DNA of 5,310 nucleotides, from NCBI GenBank assembly GCA_937899715.1, contig CALCNX010000111.1:1-5310 (forward strand), in the 5' to 3' direction. This document shows, one piece after another, positions 1 through 4,444 of this stretch. The DNA comes from an uncultured bacterium. GTDB taxonomy: Bacteria > Bacteroidota > Ignavibacteria > Kapaibacteriales > UBA4661. The notes under the pieces were generated by a model. That model was not told where the DNA came from and did no database searches. It saw only the letters and a program-made list of their open reading frames with translations. How positions within the stretch are numbered: position 1 is the first letter of the stretch; every line of letters begins with the position of its first letter. The translations under genes were made by a program, and so were the position numbers.

Positions 1-2
1 TT

Positions 3-188
3 GAGTTGTACATTATCACAGGCTTGGTGTCGGTGATAGCGTATTTCCTGAAGGCGTTGCATGGTGATGTGCTGGGCATCCGTCAAAACCTTCAGCAGAT
101 AGAAAAAGAAATTGCCGTGAAACACCAAGCCGATGAAGACCGCGACCGAAGATTGGAGAATGTAGAGAAGATTGTACATAAAGAATGA
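3..188 (+). CDS. Partial small membrane-anchored coiled-coil protein, phage holin/XhlA-like
   Basis: The frame is open to the left window edge (GAG precedes a TTG at 6), so the true start probably lies upstream. About 60 residues are visible. A hydrophobic stretch, LYIITGLVSVIAYFLKAL, is long enough to cross the membrane once. It is followed by a charged heptad-like segment (IRQNLQQIEKEIAVKHQADE, then the rest of the C-terminus) that looks like a coiled coil. This layout, one membrane segment then a short coiled coil, is common in small phage proteins near the lysis or tail genes, including XhlA-type haemolysin/holin partners. The specific role is inference; no catalytic motif is visible. The stop is TGA at 186-188, and a strong terminator starts two bases later, so this is the last gene of its transcription unit. 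It could equally be a structural accessory protein. Confidence 0.6.
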   Translation, partial: ELYIITGLVSVIAYFLKALHGDVLGIRQNLQQIEKEIAVKHQADEDRDRRLENVEKIVHKE

Positions 189-189
189 A

Positions 190-227
190 GCCTGCTTGAA
201 GCCTGAGTGTTTCAAGCGGGCTTTTTT
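190..227 (+). terminator. Rho-independent terminator, copy 1 of a 38-bp direct repeat
   Basis: The arms at 190-200 and 211-221 pair over 11 bp with one G-U pair, and two further pairs (201-202 with 209-210) extend the stem. Six T residues follow at 222-227. It starts one base after the stop codon of the upstream gene. The same element recurs at 1021-1058 with 35 of 38 positions identical. An apparent GTG start at 207 inside this hairpin gives an artificial N-terminal extension of the next gene. Confidence 0.9.
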
Positions 228-266
228 ATTATTGGATGCAAGCGGGAAATTTTGTGTATTTGTGGA

Positions 267-779
267 ATGAGTAAACGCATTGTTTCAATTCATATTGACC
301 GTCTGACGAACTCCATTATCAACGTCGTTTCCGGCGATGTATTTGATACGGAGGTTCATCCGCTGTCTGCCAAAGACAAATCGCTCCTGAAAAAGGGGTG
401 GTCTTTCGATTGGTTGTTGGAAATGCGCTCGTTTGAGGTGTTCAAATTGATTATCGCCAACAACCCAACGGTGATTCAAGGCTTAGTGAGCTTGACCGAC
501 AAAGGCGATCATATCTTTGTCAATTTGGTTGAAAATGCGTACTTTAATATCGGCAAAAGTAAGGTGTATGAAGGTGTTGGCGGAAATTTGTTTGCCTTTG
601 CGTGTAAGCTCTCGAAGGAAAAAGGATACGAAGGATTTGTAACATTTTTTGCCAAGACCCAACTTCTCGGACACTATGAACGAACGCTTGGCGCACAGCG
701 CGTTGGGCAATCAACCCGCATGATTATTGAACCCGACGCGGCAGAACGCCTCATCAACCAATATTTCGGCAACAAATAA
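267..779 (+). CDS. GNAT-like N-acetyltransferase domain protein
   Basis: A 170-residue protein. I chose ATG 267 because the longer reading from GTG 207 runs through the terminator hairpin. The C-terminal half looks like a GNAT acetyltransferase fold. YEGVGGNLFAFAC (about 101-113) resembles the acetyl-CoA pyrophosphate-binding loop and following helix, although the Y-x-G-V-G-G form departs from the classical R/Q-x-x-G-x-G/A. FVTFFAK (about 124-130) is a likely core strand, and HYERTLGAQR (about 136-145) resembles the common GNAT ending with a conserved Tyr. The first 60 residues are less typical and may form a small N-terminal subdomain. The substrate cannot be predicted. It is followed after 12 bases by a small companion gene, and the pair is bounded by duplicated terminators, which suggests cargo. 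No strong Shine-Dalgarno is visible. A TTGGAT (232-237) and TATTTG (257-262), 19 bases apart, weakly resemble a Bacteroidota promoter and would give an almost leaderless transcript. Confidence 0.85.
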   Translation: MSKRIVSIHIDRLTNSIINVVSGDVFDTEVHPLSAKDKSLLKKGWSFDWLLEMRSFEVFKLIIANNPTVIQGLVSLTDKGDHIFVNLVENAYFNIGKSKVYEGVGGNLFAFACKLSKEKGYEGFVTFFAKTQLLGHYERTLGAQRVGQSTRMIIEPDAAERLINQYFGNK

Positions 780-791
780 CGACCAAAGATT

Positions 792-998
792 ATGGGCTAC
801 ATCAAAGACCCCGAAGGCGTTATCCTCTATGTGGAGCATCGCCAACCCACTCCCGAAGAAGACCGTGAAGTGAGTGAGTATATTGCCCGTAGCCGAGCGA
901 AACGCTTGGCAGCACAGAAATCATCGCAAACACCAACGAAAAAAACTCCTCCGTCTGTACGTGTGAAAAAACGTTCGCGTTCTGCTGTTTTGGTGTAA
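792..998 (+). CDS. Small hypothetical protein, companion of the GNAT-like gene
   Basis: A 68-residue protein starting at ATG 792, 12 bases after the upstream stop, so it is probably cotranscribed with the acetyltransferase-like gene. The N-terminal part (IKDPEGVILYVEHRQPTPEE, then DREVSEYIARSRAKRL) reads as a short strand followed by a charged helix. The C-terminal half is low complexity and very basic (Lys, Arg, Ser, Thr, Pro), possibly disordered or nucleic-acid binding. From memory, small proteins with a similar 'LTEEE…ISEYI' segment follow such acetyltransferase genes in Bacteroidota, but I cannot verify this here. No enzymatic motif is seen. It could act as a partner, a regulator or a substrate of the acetyltransferase; that is speculation. 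A terminator begins about 18 bases after the stop. Confidence 0.75.
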   Translation: MGYIKDPEGVILYVEHRQPTPEEDREVSEYIARSRAKRLAAQKSSQTPTKKTPPSVRVKKRSRSAVLV

Positions 999-1015
999 AC
1001 GTTTAGTGAAGAGAT

Positions 1016-1058
1016 AAAAAGCCCGCTTGAAGCCTTAATGTTTCAAGCGGGCTTTTTT
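1016..1058 (+). terminator. Rho-independent terminator, copy 2 of the 38-bp direct repeat
   Basis: The arms at 1021-1031 and 1042-1052 pair perfectly over 11 bp and extend to 1032-1033/1040-1041. An A-run at 1016-1020 can pair with the T-tract at 1053-1057, so the hairpin may also work on the opposite strand. It closes the GNAT-like gene pair. An ATG at 1038 inside it opens a spurious frame beginning MFQAGFF, just as in copy 1. Confidence 0.9.
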
Positions 1059-1073
1059 GCTTCGATTCGTATT

Positions 1074-1226
1074 CCCTTTACCTCAGCGTCATCGGGGACG
1101 AGGGTATCGTCCTCGCTGGGAAGCTCCGGCGAAACCCTCGCCCCCGTGAATCATTCGCTCCGCTCAACTCGCTACGCTTCGGTTTTTTCTTTCCTCGCTG
1201 CGGGAATCTTCGTGCGCGGGGCGCAC
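1074..1226. repeat. Degenerate repeat, copy A
   Basis: This copy contains CCCTTTACCTCAG (1074-1086), then a segment at about 1152-1180 rich in CGCT (TTCGCTCCGCTCAACTCGCT onward to CTTCGGTTTTTTCTTTCC), then a CG-rich hairpin (GTGCGC/GCGCAC at 1212-1217/1221-1226, loop GGG). The same order of elements occurs in copy B at 1429-1542. A further hairpin (outer arms 1082-1088/1114-1120, inner 1096-1101/1107-1112) lies at its left end. Confidence 0.55.
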
Positions 1227-1329
1227 TCCGCTTACCTTGCATCGGCTTGGGCAATTCGGCATTCAATGATATGCGCTCCGCGCCGTGAACACCGCTTCTC
1301 ATGGTGACATCCTTTTGTACTTCTGTCGG

Positions 1330-1368
1330 TCGCCGATGTTCCCCGCGCCAGCGCGTGTCCATCGGCGA
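1330..1368. repeat. Hairpin with 9-bp perfect outer stem
   Basis: The arms TCGCCGATG (1330-1338) and CATCGGCGA (1360-1368) are perfectly complementary. Inside, CGCG at 1344-1347 pairs with CGCG at 1352-1355 around the loop CCAG. No T-run follows, so it is not a standard terminator on either strand. Confidence 0.55.
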
Positions 1369-1402
1369 ATATGTTCTCTCAAGCGGGGCTAAAAAGCCCC
1401 TT

Positions 1403-1454
1403 CCCTTTGCCCCAGTAATAATACGCATCCCTTTACCCCAGTAACAAGATGTAT
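1403..1454. repeat. Tandem 26-bp repeat, two units
   Basis: Units 1403-1428 and 1429-1454 agree at 21 of 26 positions and both begin CCCTTT(G/A)CCCCAGTAA. Four of the five differences are transitions. A partial third copy (CCCTTTACCTCAG) lies at 1074-1086. The tandem pair leads directly into repeat copy B and follows a 6-bp hairpin (GGGGCT/AGCCCC, 1385-1390/1395-1400). Confidence 0.6.
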
Positions 1455-1542
1455 CTTTCGCTCCGCTCTACTCGCTGCGCTTCGGTTTTCTCTTTCCCCT
1501 TCGCGGGAAACCCTTACGCGCGAGGCGCGCAGGGTTTCCCGC
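1429..1542. repeat. Degenerate repeat, copy B, ending in a strong hairpin
   Basis: CCCTTTACCCCAG is followed by the CGCT-rich segment (about 1455-1495, differing from copy A at only a few positions) and then a strong hairpin. In the hairpin, GCGGGAAACCCT (1503-1514) pairs perfectly with 1531-1542, and GCGCG (1518-1522) pairs with CGCGC (1526-1530) around the loop AGG. The order of elements matches copy A at 1074-1226. It resembles an extragenic palindromic repeat. Confidence 0.6.
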
Positions 1543-1555
1543 TCAGTGGCGACAA

Positions 1556-1608
1556 ATTCGGCATTTGTGCCTAGATTTCGGTGCTAACGTATATTCGGCA
1601 TTGTTGCC
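1556..1608. repeat. ATTCGGCATT direct repeats, iteron-like spacing
   Basis: ATTCGGCATT occurs at 1556-1565 and 1593-1602, each followed by a small GGCA/TGCC stem. A third copy is at 1254-1263. Between the two close copies, ATTTCGGTGC at 1575-1584 is a degraded match, which gives an approximate 18-19 base period. Iteron function is speculation. Confidence 0.35.
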
Positions 1609-1705
1609 CTAACCAAACGTGTGCGCACGTAATGTCCGCTTCCCAATGTCGGCGCTGTCAACCAGTCTACTCCTCATCAACCATTTTACTAGCGCCTCGC
1701 CGCTT

Positions 1706-1750
1706 GCCAATGCGCTCCCCGCCGCCGCCTTCGGTCGGGGGCGCGTTGGC
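1706..1750. repeat. 15-bp imperfect hairpin
   Basis: The left arm 1706-1721 pairs with the right arm 1736-1750 with one G-T pair and one bulged T. The outer GCCAA/TTGGC and inner CCCCG/CGGGG are exact. The loop contains a smaller CCG/CGG pairing. Confidence 0.5.
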
Positions 1751-1809
1751 TGCGTTGGTCGGGAAACCCGCCCACTGCCGCTCGTACCTCGCTCATCGGT
1801 TTTCTTGTG

Positions 1810-1861
1810 TGGCGGATTACTTCTCCGCCAGCGTGGGCGACCAGTGGGGCGACCGCGCCCC
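1810..1861. repeat. Two adjacent perfect hairpins
   Basis: TGGCGGA (1810-1816) pairs with TCCGCCA (1824-1830) around a 7-base loop. GGGGCG (1846-1851) pairs with CGCCCC (1856-1861) around ACCG. They are 15 bases apart. A run of 7 C (1858-1864) overlaps the second and a run of 9 C follows at 1877-1885. Confidence 0.45.
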
Positions 1862-1939
1862 CCCAAGAACGCCCGTCCCCCCCCCTCCATCGGCACAAAA
1901 ACAAATGTTGTCGCCACTGCTAACCGCTCTGGCTTTTCC

Positions 1940-1978
1940 GTCGGCGCTTGCGGCGCGTGTGATGCGCAATGCGCCAAC
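1940..1978. repeat. 10-bp hairpin with a single bulge
   Basis: GGCGCTTGCG (1943-1952) pairs with CGCAA (1965-1969) and GCGCC (1971-1975), with a bulged T at 1970. Two further outer pairs (1940-1941/1977-1978) form across one mismatch. The apical loop is 12 bases. Confidence 0.5.
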
Positions 1979-2007
1979 CGCTCCTTAATGTGTGTATCGC
2001 GGCTGGT

Positions 2008-2059
2008 GGGCAGGCTGCGGGAACGCACCGCTTTTGGCGGCAGCGTCCGCCCTCTGCCC
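2008..2059. ncRNA. Possible three-way junction with a GNRA loop
   Basis: The outer helix GGGCAG (2008-2013) pairs with CTGCCC (2054-2059). Inside are two helices: TGCG/CGCA (2016-2019/2024-2027) closed by GGAA, which fits the GNRA tetraloop rule, and GGCGG/CCGCC (2036-2040/2047-2051). All three helices are perfect but short. In GC-rich sequence such a fold could arise by chance, and no transcript is known. Confidence 0.3.
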
Positions 2060-2211
2060 CCTCGCCGTTTTAATCATCGGCATTGTGGTTGTTACGGCTC
2101 TCGCAATGTTCTTGCGCGTCGGCAAGTGCCAGTCGGTTTGTTGTTATGCGCTTATCGGCGCGATTTCCGTTGCTCCCGCAGGGATGCCAATCGGAATAAA
2201 TGCCTCGTTTC

Positions 2212-2406
2212 GGGTTGGGGGTGGGCGTTGGAAAAATGCAAAAAGACTACGAACCGCAAAGCCTAAATTTTCAGCCGCAAGGGTAAATGCACTCATATCA
2301 CTTTGTACACTTTTCGCCTTCGGCAGAGTGGCATATTTCGCCCTTGCATCTGAAAATTTTTCGTAGTGAAGAGCATTTTTCAAATTCCAACGCCCACCCC
2401 CAACCC
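2212..2406. ncRNA. Very long imperfect hairpin, about 63 base pairs
   Basis: The two arms, 2212-2294 and 2326-2406, fold back on each other. The base is a perfect 21-bp helix (2212-2232/2386-2406). Going inward, helices follow at 2233-2239/2373-2379 (7 bp), 2246-2253/2360-2367 (8), 2265-2274/2350-2359 (10), 2277-2283/2341-2347 (7), 2285-2290/2331-2337 (6, one bulge) and 2291-2294/2326-2329 (4). They are separated by a 5-base right bulge, a 6x5 internal loop, an 11-base left bulge and small internal loops. The terminal loop of about 31 bases contains a small GCC/GGC stem (2316-2324). The structure ends 69 bases before ATG 2476. It may be a structured RNA, a palindromic mobile element or a control region. 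It lacks integron attC core boxes, and no reverse transcriptase gene is present to support a retron. The pairing itself is certain; the function and the transcribed strand are unknown. Confidence 0.7.
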
Positions 2407-2423
2407 TCTCAACGGAGGTTTTT
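2405..2423 (+). terminator. Weak terminator-like hairpin beside the long hairpin
   Basis: CCTC (2405-2408) and GAGG (2415-2418) form a 4-bp stem with a 6-base loop, followed by five T. The stem shares bases 2405-2406 with the base of the long hairpin, so the two structures compete slightly. The stem alone is short for a terminator. Confidence 0.25.
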
Positions 2424-2475
2424 GTTTGTCGGGTTCGGTGTTGTCTCTACAACCATTTTCTTTTCGAGGTGTATT

Positions 2476-2955
2476 ATGCCTAAGTATAGCGTTCTTACCC
2501 ACAACGGTAAAGAATACAAAGTGTTCAATTTCCGTTCTTTTGTCGGCGGTTGTGCGGGTCGTGTCGGTCGCCCCGGTTGCCCTGTTGCTCCGCTCGGCAT
2601 GGCGTTTCGCTCTTCCCGATATTCTGTTTCCGGGTGGGTTGCCGTCATTGCATTCCAAGAGCGCACGGCAGCGAATCAGAGCGCTATGCACTGGGCAAAA
2701 ATTATGGATTGTATGATTGCTTGCCGTCGCATTGACGACCATTTTGAGGTATCCGTACCGTGCTTGCCACCGCTTGCGATATTTCCCTATCCGTTCGATA
2801 TGAAGCGCTTGCGCAGCCCTCACGCATGGTTGGGACTGCTTTCTCAGTCCGACCGCAGACGCAGCGCTACGAAATGGGCAGAAATGCAACGCCGCGAAAT
2901 GATGCGTACTGCACTGCACTTTGCACCGCAGAAATACTTTTGGCAGCATGGTTGA
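2476..2955 (+). CDS. Unrecognised 159-residue protein
   Basis: ATG 2476 follows a good ribosome binding site (GAGGTG, 2466-2471, 4 bases before the start). A strong terminator begins 7 bases after the TGA stop. These signals argue for a real gene. The N-terminus (MPKYSVLTHNGKEYKVFNFR) reads as a natural protein start with strand-forming character. The rest is unusual: rich in Cys, Arg, Trp, Met and Pro, with no domain I recognise, ending in a basic segment (RRRSATKWAEMQRREMMRTA). Codon choice (CGC/CGT for Arg, many GNN codons) is compatible with coding. The segment after residue 22 runs into GC-rich DNA like the upstream non-coding region, so a frameshifted, truncated or recombined gene is possible. 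No alternative frame gives a clearly better continuation. Upstream open codons back to 2287 cross the long hairpin and are not part of the gene. Confidence 0.5.
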   Translation: MPKYSVLTHNGKEYKVFNFRSFVGGCAGRVGRPGCPVAPLGMAFRSSRYSVSGWVAVIAFQERTAANQSAMHWAKIMDCMIACRRIDDHFEVSVPCLPPLAIFPYPFDMKRLRSPHAWLGLLSQSDRRRSATKWAEMQRREMMRTALHFAPQKYFWQHG

Positions 2956-2961
2956 TTGCTT

Positions 2962-2994
2962 GCGCCCGCCGCTTCGTGCGGTGGGTGCTTTTTT
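2962..2994 (+). terminator. Rho-independent terminator after the 2476-2955 gene
   Basis: GCGCCCGCCGC (2962-2972) pairs over 11 bp, including two G-T pairs, with GCGGTGGGTGC (2978-2988) around the loop TTCGT. Six T residues follow at 2989-2994. It lies 7 bases after the stop codon. Confidence 0.85.
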
Positions 2995-3005
2995 GCTCTC
3001 CGCTT

Positions 3006-3029
3006 GGGGGCGCTGCCGCTTGCGCCCCC
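3006..3029. repeat. 8-bp perfect GC hairpin
   Basis: GGGGGCGC (3006-3013) pairs with GCGCCCCC (3022-3029) around an 8-base loop. No T-tract follows. A second small stem, CCGCT/AGCGG, lies at 3062-3066/3071-3075. Both belong to the GC-rich structured style seen at 1059-2200. Confidence 0.45.
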
Positions 3030-3080
3030 GCGTTTATGACCCTCGCCGCGCCGTGCGCTCTCCGCTCGGTAGCGGCACAC

Positions 3081-3169
3081 TTTGAACTTGCTCACGCCCT
3101 TTCGTTCTTTGAAAATTTATTGCTTCTCTCGCACAAGTGTTGACGTTGTACAGCCCCAACGGTGCGAGA
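3081..3169 (+). promoter_or_regulatory. Probable leader of the 3213 gene: inverted repeat and a possible promoter
   Basis: TCTCGCAC (3127-3134) and GTGCGAGA (3162-3169) are perfectly complementary, and inside them CGTTG (3144-3148) pairs with CAACG (3157-3161). The structure ends 43 bases before ATG 3213, a natural place for an operator or a 5' leader hairpin. Upstream, TTTG (3081-3084) and GTTCTTTG (3104-3111), 19 bases apart, partly match the Bacteroidota promoter pattern (TTTG, then TAnnTTTG), which would start transcription just before the inverted repeat. The inverted repeat is clear; the promoter is a weak inference. Confidence 0.35.
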
Positions 3170-3212
3170 AGAGTACAAATTATTTTCCCATTTTGTTCCG
3201 AAAGGAAACGTT

Positions 3213-3707
3213 ATGAAACCCATTGCAAAATCTGATGCACGTCGTAAGACCGCGAAAGTTGCCGAACTTTTGCCCCTGCGCTCCATTCCGCTCAATAAAT
3301 CTGCGCTTGCAGAACTCGCAAGTAATTATGCGGGCTTTATCCGCACCGATAGCGATAAGTTTGCGCTTCTGGTTGCTATCAAAGCGGGCGAAGAGTATTT
3401 GAAAATCCTCAAAGCCGCAATTATGGGTAGTGCGCTTGCTTACGCCGAAGCACAACGCGCAAACGGCATCCATGCCACCGAAACAGGCGTAAAGTTTTCC
3501 GTGCGTTTGGAAAACACGTGGGATTTTTCCCGCGATGCAAAACACCGTCAGCTTGTGGCACAAGTCGAGAGCGCAAAGGCATCCCTCAAAGCACGAGAAG
3601 AGTTTTTGAAAAAACTCGCGTTGCCCGTTACCGAAGAAGGCGTAGAAGTATTTCCGCCTGTTATTGCTGAAAGCAAGTCCTCGCTGGCAATTACGTTGCC
3701 CGTATAA
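3213..3707 (+). CDS. Phage-type conserved hypothetical protein, 164 residues
   Basis: ATG 3213 has a good ribosome binding site (AAAGGA, 3201-3206, 6 bases upstream), which sets the start; an earlier in-frame GTG at 3162 lies inside the leader inverted repeat. Layout: a basic N-terminus, a SIPLNKSALAELA segment (about 24-36), helical segments to about 82, a short TETGVKFSVRLENTWDFSRD strand-like stretch (89-108), a charged helix (about 110-135), then a C-terminus ending in KSSLAITLPV. This arrangement, including the 'GVKF…' stretch and the 'K-S/T-hydrophobic' ending, resembles a family of small proteins from Bacteroidota phages that I know only as hypothetical. Helix content and position at the head of a small-gene block suggest an early or replication-associated role, but no biochemical function can be assigned. 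A terminator-like hairpin follows the stop. Confidence 0.85.
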   Translation: MKPIAKSDARRKTAKVAELLPLRSIPLNKSALAELASNYAGFIRTDSDKFALLVAIKAGEEYLKILKAAIMGSALAYAEAQRANGIHATETGVKFSVRLENTWDFSRDAKHRQLVAQVESAKASLKAREEFLKKLALPVTEEGVEVFPPVIAESKSSLAITLPV

Positions 3708-3713
3708 AACAAG

Positions 3714-3753
3714 GGGCTTGTAAGTGTTATGACCACTCACAAGCCCGATTTTT
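3714..3753 (+). terminator. Rho-independent terminator between small genes
   Basis: The arms 3714-3726 and 3734-3746 pair at 12 of 13 positions around a 7-base loop, followed by GATTTTT. It lies 7 bases after a stop codon and only 25 bases before the next ATG, which leaves no room for a complete promoter between them. Confidence 0.85.
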
Positions 3754-3778
3754 ACTCACAATTTTTTAAGCAATTACC

Positions 3779-4147
3779 ATGAGTACCACCAAAAATATCC
3801 TTCTTGACAAAGCTATGCAAGAAGAACCGCACGGTATTGGAATAATGCCGGAGATTCCGACTACTATTTCTCCCGACGAACTCGCCCAGCGTGAGCGTGA
3901 TTACGCATTGCAAGAGGCGCTCGGTAGCGTCCAAACCATGAAAGAGTTTTGGCAATCGGGCGACCGCGTTAAGATGGCGTTTGTGATGAAATATTGTTCT
4001 GAAGTGCAGGAATGGTTTATGTACCTGTACAACGACAGCAATTTTTTGAGTTTTGGTAGTGATGAAAATTACATGAGTCCAGAGCCGGATTACGACAATG
4101 AAGCCCGCCGCCACTCCGAAGCGGCTTTTTACGAACCGTGCTATTAA
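3779..4147 (+). CDS. Hypothetical acidic protein, 122 residues
   Basis: Starts at ATG 3779 and ends at TAA 4145-4147. I do not recognise it. The middle (about 33-78, SPDELAQRERDYALQEALGS onward through VKMAFVMKYCSEVQEWF) is predicted helical with many charged residues. The C-terminal third is acidic and aromatic (YNDSNFLSFGSDENYMSPEP, then DYDNEARR). No signal peptide, membrane segment or catalytic motif is apparent. The ribosome binding site is poor. The next gene starts 13 bases after its stop without a terminator, so the two are probably translated from one message. The size, the lack of recognisable domains and the neighbours fit a phage early-region gene. Confidence 0.75.
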   Translation: MSTTKNILLDKAMQEEPHGIGIMPEIPTTISPDELAQRERDYALQEALGSVQTMKEFWQSGDRVKMAFVMKYCSEVQEWFMYLYNDSNFLSFGSDENYMSPEPDYDNEARRHSEAAFYEPCY

Positions 4148-4160
4148 ACGAGGTGCAACC

Positions 4161-4370
4161 ATGAAACAACTTTTAGAAACCATTGGTCTTGCTGCGCGGG
4201 ATGGTTTTTCGTGCAGCTTTCAAGTTTGGCAGCACTCGCATAATACAGAGCCGCACGTTTCCTCGCTTTCGGTGCATCATCATTCCGAGATGATTGCGTA
4301 TCATTATCGCGCTATGACAGCGAAAGAAGCCGCACGGCTGATTGCACGGCTCACAGATTTTCCGTGTTAA
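4161..4370 (+). CDS. Small hypothetical protein, 69 residues
   Basis: ATG 4161 is preceded by GAGGTG (4150-4155) at normal spacing; the longer frame from 4098 overlaps the end of the upstream gene and is not needed. The protein contains a His-rich stretch (QVWQHSHNTEPHVSSLSVHH) and a C-terminal helix with the pattern MTAKEAARLIARLTDFP. The His cluster could bind metal, but no known motif is complete. It sits 13 bases after the 122-residue protein gene and is followed by a terminator-like hairpin, so the two form a small transcription unit. I do not recognise a family. Confidence 0.75.
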   Translation: MKQLLETIGLAARDGFSCSFQVWQHSHNTEPHVSSLSVHHHSEMIAYHYRAMTAKEAARLIARLTDFPC

Positions 4371-4394
4371 TTCTCTACTCAAAAATTTACTTAC

Positions 4395-4426
4395 AAGCCG
4401 CTTACTTTCAAACGTAGGCGGCTTTT
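4395..4426 (+). terminator. Rho-independent terminator
   Basis: The arms AAGCCGCTTAC (4395-4405) and GTAGGCGGCTT (4414-4424) pair over 11 bp with one G-T pair around an 8-base loop, and the T-run is at 4423-4426. The next start codon is only 18 bases downstream. The AAGCCGCTT arm sequence recurs in the terminator at 5001-5035. Confidence 0.8.
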
Positions 4427-4444
4427 CATTAAGGACAAACTACC

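Larger units (their letters stand above)
1059..2475. other. Gene-poor, structure-rich region of about 1.4 kb
   Basis: I find no convincing gene here on either strand. The open frames of 70-215 codons are rich in Arg, Pro, Cys and Ala, overlap each other on both strands, and lack ribosome binding sites and recognisable domains. This is what GC-rich non-coding DNA produces. The stretch instead contains hairpins (1082-1120, 1212-1226, 1330-1368, 1385-1400, 1503-1542, 1706-1750, 1810-1830, 1846-1861, 1940-1978, 2008-2059, 2212-2406), a two-copy degenerate repeat, a tandem 26-bp repeat, ATTCGGCATT repeats, and C runs of 7 and 9. Candidate explanations are a structured non-coding RNA, a replication or control region, or accumulated extragenic palindromic repeats. 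A decayed gene cannot be excluded. Confidence 0.6.

Noticed and set aside
207..266. N-terminal extension of the GNAT-like gene from GTG 207
   Set aside because: It translates the terminator hairpin (MFQAGFF...). The same artificial peptide appears at 1038 in the second terminator copy.
1060..1075. tRNA T-arm-like string TTCGATTC
   Set aside because: No acceptor or anticodon arm can be paired around it.
1038..1307. 89-codon frame starting MFQAGFF
   Set aside because: It begins inside the terminator and continues through repeats with no ribosome binding site or domain.
1581..2383. Several long overlapping frames on both strands (for example 1619-2266 + and 1609-2028 -)
   Set aside because: Their Arg/Pro/Cys/Ala-rich products, mutual overlap and lack of start signals fit chance frames in GC-rich DNA; hairpins cut across them.
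2212..2406. Integron attC site
   Set aside because: The arm ends do not match the GTTRRRY/RYYYAAC core boxes, and no integrase or cassette array is visible.
2380..2949. Minus-strand 189-codon frame opposite the 2476-2955 gene
   Set aside because: It is a shadow of the + strand gene, has no ribosome binding site, and the terminator at 2962-2994 is oriented for the + strand.
2212..2955. Retron (structured RNA followed by reverse transcriptase)
   Set aside because: The downstream protein has 159 residues and lacks the YxDD and other reverse transcriptase motifs.
3140..3180. Sigma-70 promoter with TTGACG at 3140-3145
   Set aside because: No acceptable -10 box lies 16-18 bases downstream; TACAAAT at 3174-3180 is too far away.
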